Below are positions 21,380 to 22,769 of a DNA stretch of 22,769 nt, piece after piece; position 1 is the stretch's first letter; every line of letters starts with the position of its first letter. The notes below the pieces were generated by a model. The model saw only the letters and a program-made list of their open reading frames with translations, made no database searches and was not told where the DNA came from. A program made the position numbers and the translations under genes. This DNA comes from CAYJVP01 sp964373615 (GTDB lineage Bacteria > Patescibacteriota > Patescibacteriia > UBA9934 > GWF2-40-263), in assembly GCA_964373615.1 (NCBI GenBank), contig CAYJVP010000006.1:1-22769 (forward strand). The letters run 5' to 3'.

Positions 21380-22690
21380 ATGCATCGTTTTGTGGCCGCT
21401 TTGCTCATTGTCGCAGGATTTTTTCTTTCGGCTTCCTCTGTTTTCGCCGAGGTGTATGGTCACAACCCCGACCTTGACTATCTCTGCGAGGAAGGATTCC
21501 AATGGTCGCGCGATACCGTCGCCTGCGAACAGGCAGACTGTCCAGAGGGAGCGAATCGCACGTACACGCTCGATTGCAATTGCGGCGAGGCGTGGGGACG
21601 GGATTTCAGAACGTGTTACAATGACACGGGTCTTGCGATCGCGTGTGTCGGTGGTGACGAGGCGTGCCCCGGAGAAGAGGAGGATGTTGAAGCAGACGAG
21701 GAGGATGAAAACGCATGTGACGAAGCGGCGCATGAGGTTGAAAATCGCAAAGGCGAGTGTGAGTGCGCGGCGTTGTATGCGCGGGTGTCTTCAGAAGCGG
21801 AGTGTGCGTTTGTGGGTTCAAAAGGACTCAATCTGGACGCGGACGGACTCGTGGAGTTTGAGGCGATCGTTGGCCGGCTCGCACCAGGTCAGGCAGAGAC
21901 GTTCGTTGGCAAAGACACGGGCGGTCGGGATGTCCGGGTGGCCGTGCTTCGCGAGCAAGACGGCAGTTATACGTTTTCGGCAGATGGACTCCACTACTTC
22001 TCAACGTCAAGGGATGCATTTAAACCGGGTGTGTGGACTCGCGTGAAAACAGGCTGGGGGGATCTGTGGCGCAATGTTGGCATGTTCTTTGGGGTCGGAA
22101 AATACACAGGCAAAGACACGGCCGGAGACAAGGAGAAGCAGGAGGACGGCCAGGAGCGTTTGGATGCGGCCACGCAGGCCTTGGAGAATCTTCAAAAAAT
22201 CATGAAGGATCCAGACAAGCAATCCGAGGCAGCGGAAAAAGTGTACGGCACGTGGTTGACGCGCGCAAAAAATCTTCTGGGAGAGGATTACGAAAAGTTG
22301 GTTTTGACAGAGCTCAAGGAAGCGACCGGTGTGGACGGAGAACTTATCAAAAAAGCGCTCGAGGGGAAGTGGTCAGAAATCGCGCTGGACGTTGCCGGCA
22401 TTGATGACCTCAAAAAGAAACTCTTCACATTTCCCGCTGAGTCCGTCGTGATTCTCGCAAAGGAGTTGCGCCGCACGGATTTTGCGCAATCAGCATCTCT
22501 CTACATGCAGGAGCGTCAGGCTGGAAAAACACCAGATCAAATTTTTACCGGTCTTCTCCGTGGAGAGTTGCCAGAGCTTGAGGCCGCGGAGCTTACGGGC
22601 ACGGGGCAGCAGTATCAGCGTGTCGCGCTTTTTCTCGCCTATGAGGAGGCGTATCAGCGTTACCTGCTCCGAAACTCGCTTGCAAAATAG
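21380..22690 (+). CDS. Secreted cysteine-rich protein of unknown function
   Basis: A 436-residue protein with a clear signal peptide (MHRFVAALLIVAGFFLSASSVFA, cleavage after about residue 23). The mature N-terminus (about 24-150) holds a dozen cysteines in pairs such as DCNCG and ECECAA, likely disulfide-bonded. They are interrupted by a strongly acidic stretch (GEEEDVEADEEDENACDE). A beta-rich region (about 150-215) includes GGRDVRVAVLREQDGSYTF. The last 200 residues are charged and helical (ERLDAATQALENLQKIMKD). I do not recognise any domain. No Shine-Dalgarno sequence sits at the usual distance from the ATG; GAGGA lies 20 or more nt upstream within a possible hairpin. It is monocistronic and converges on recR with only 2 nt between the stop codons. 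Confidence 0.8.
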   Translation: MHRFVAALLIVAGFFLSASSVFAEVYGHNPDLDYLCEEGFQWSRDTVACEQADCPEGANRTYTLDCNCGEAWGRDFRTCYNDTGLAIACVGGDEACPGEEEDVEADEEDENACDEAAHEVENRKGECECAALYARVSSEAECAFVGSKGLNLDADGLVEFEAIVGRLAPGQAETFVGKDTGGRDVRVAVLREQDGSYTFSADGLHYFSTSRDAFKPGVWTRVKTGWGDLWRNVGMFFGVGKYTGKDTAGDKEKQEDGQERLDAATQALENLQKIMKDPDKQSEAAEKVYGTWLTRAKNLLGEDYEKLVLTELKEATGVDGELIKKALEGKWSEIALDVAGIDDLKKKLFTFPAESVVILAKELRRTDFAQSASLYMQERQAGKTPDQIFTGLLRGELPELEAAELTGTGQQYQRVALFLAYEEAYQRYLLRNSLAK

Positions 22691-22692
22691 GC

Positions 22693-22769
22693 TTACGCCT
22701 CGCGTCGGCCTTTCAGCGCGTCGCCGAGGGTGATCTCATCGGCGAACTCGAGGGAGGCGCCGGTTGGGA
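22693..22769 (-). CDS. recR: Recombination protein RecR, C-terminal fragment at window edge
   Basis: Only the last 24 codons and the TAA stop (22693-22695) are in the window; the gene continues beyond its right end. The visible tail, PTGASLEFADEITLGDALKG then RREA, closely follows the RecR C-terminus (P-x-G-x-x-L-E-x-A-D-E-x-T-L-x-x-A-L-x-G-R). RecR acts with RecO (and RecF) to load RecA at gaps. The short visible part limits certainty. Confidence 0.75.
   Translation of the reverse strand, partial: PTGASLEFADEITLGDALKGRREA

Overview
The window reads as chromosomal DNA from a small-genome bacterium with standard stop codons (TGA, TAA and TAG all used) and a moderately GC-rich base composition. 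Several traits together suggest Patescibacteria (Candidate Phyla Radiation), probably the Parcubacteria/ABY1 side. They are a UvrC without its C-terminal helix-hairpin-helix domain, a short mraZ-rsmH-ftsL cluster, a membrane-anchored ClpC-like ATPase paired with a small membrane protein, a Memo-CapA fusion, and dense gene packing with ATGA overlaps. This placement is inference from gene content; no marker phylogeny was possible.

Layout. Positions 7-1295 (minus strand) hold two small genes of unclear role, each behind its own TTGAC-type promoter. One has a cold-shock-like C-terminus. Positions 1349-10253 (plus) form a run of touching or overlapping genes: uvrC, an ECF-type sigma factor, a 1705-residue transmembrane alpha-2-macroglobulin-like protein whose cytoplasmic tail resembles an anti-sigma region, and a Memo-CapA fusion. 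A hairpin with a T-rich tail ends the run. Positions 10352-12413 hold a short division cluster. mraZ has a sigma70-like promoter overlapped by four 10-bp-phased TGG boxes, the expected MraZ operator. It is followed by rsmH, a 159-nt palindromic element flanked by a 6-bp direct repeat, an FtsL-like gene and a terminator. Positions 12431-19816 (plus) hold an ABC exporter, tgt, a small membrane protein, a membrane-anchored Clp ATPase with a degenerate first ATPase domain, a WecA/TagO-like glycan-lipid initiating transferase and a DUF192 protein. Most of these are translationally coupled.

Positions 19817-20983 look like an accessory patch: a branched inverted-repeat structure, two convergent small ParB/sulfiredoxin-fold proteins sharing a G-x-GRHRY motif, and a 37-codon gene with its own promoter and ribosome binding site. 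rplU (with terminator), a secreted cysteine-rich protein and the 3' end of recR on the minus strand close the window.

Putative housekeeping promoters are consistent: TTGAC(A/G/C), a 17-bp spacer, then TANNNT, found before six genes. The most interesting signals are the sigma factor/A2M coupling, the palindromic insertion in the division cluster, two long and nearly perfect palindromes inside coding sequence just after membrane-segment codons, and the convergent ParB-fold pair. No rRNA, tRNA, CRISPR array, transposase or integrase was seen.
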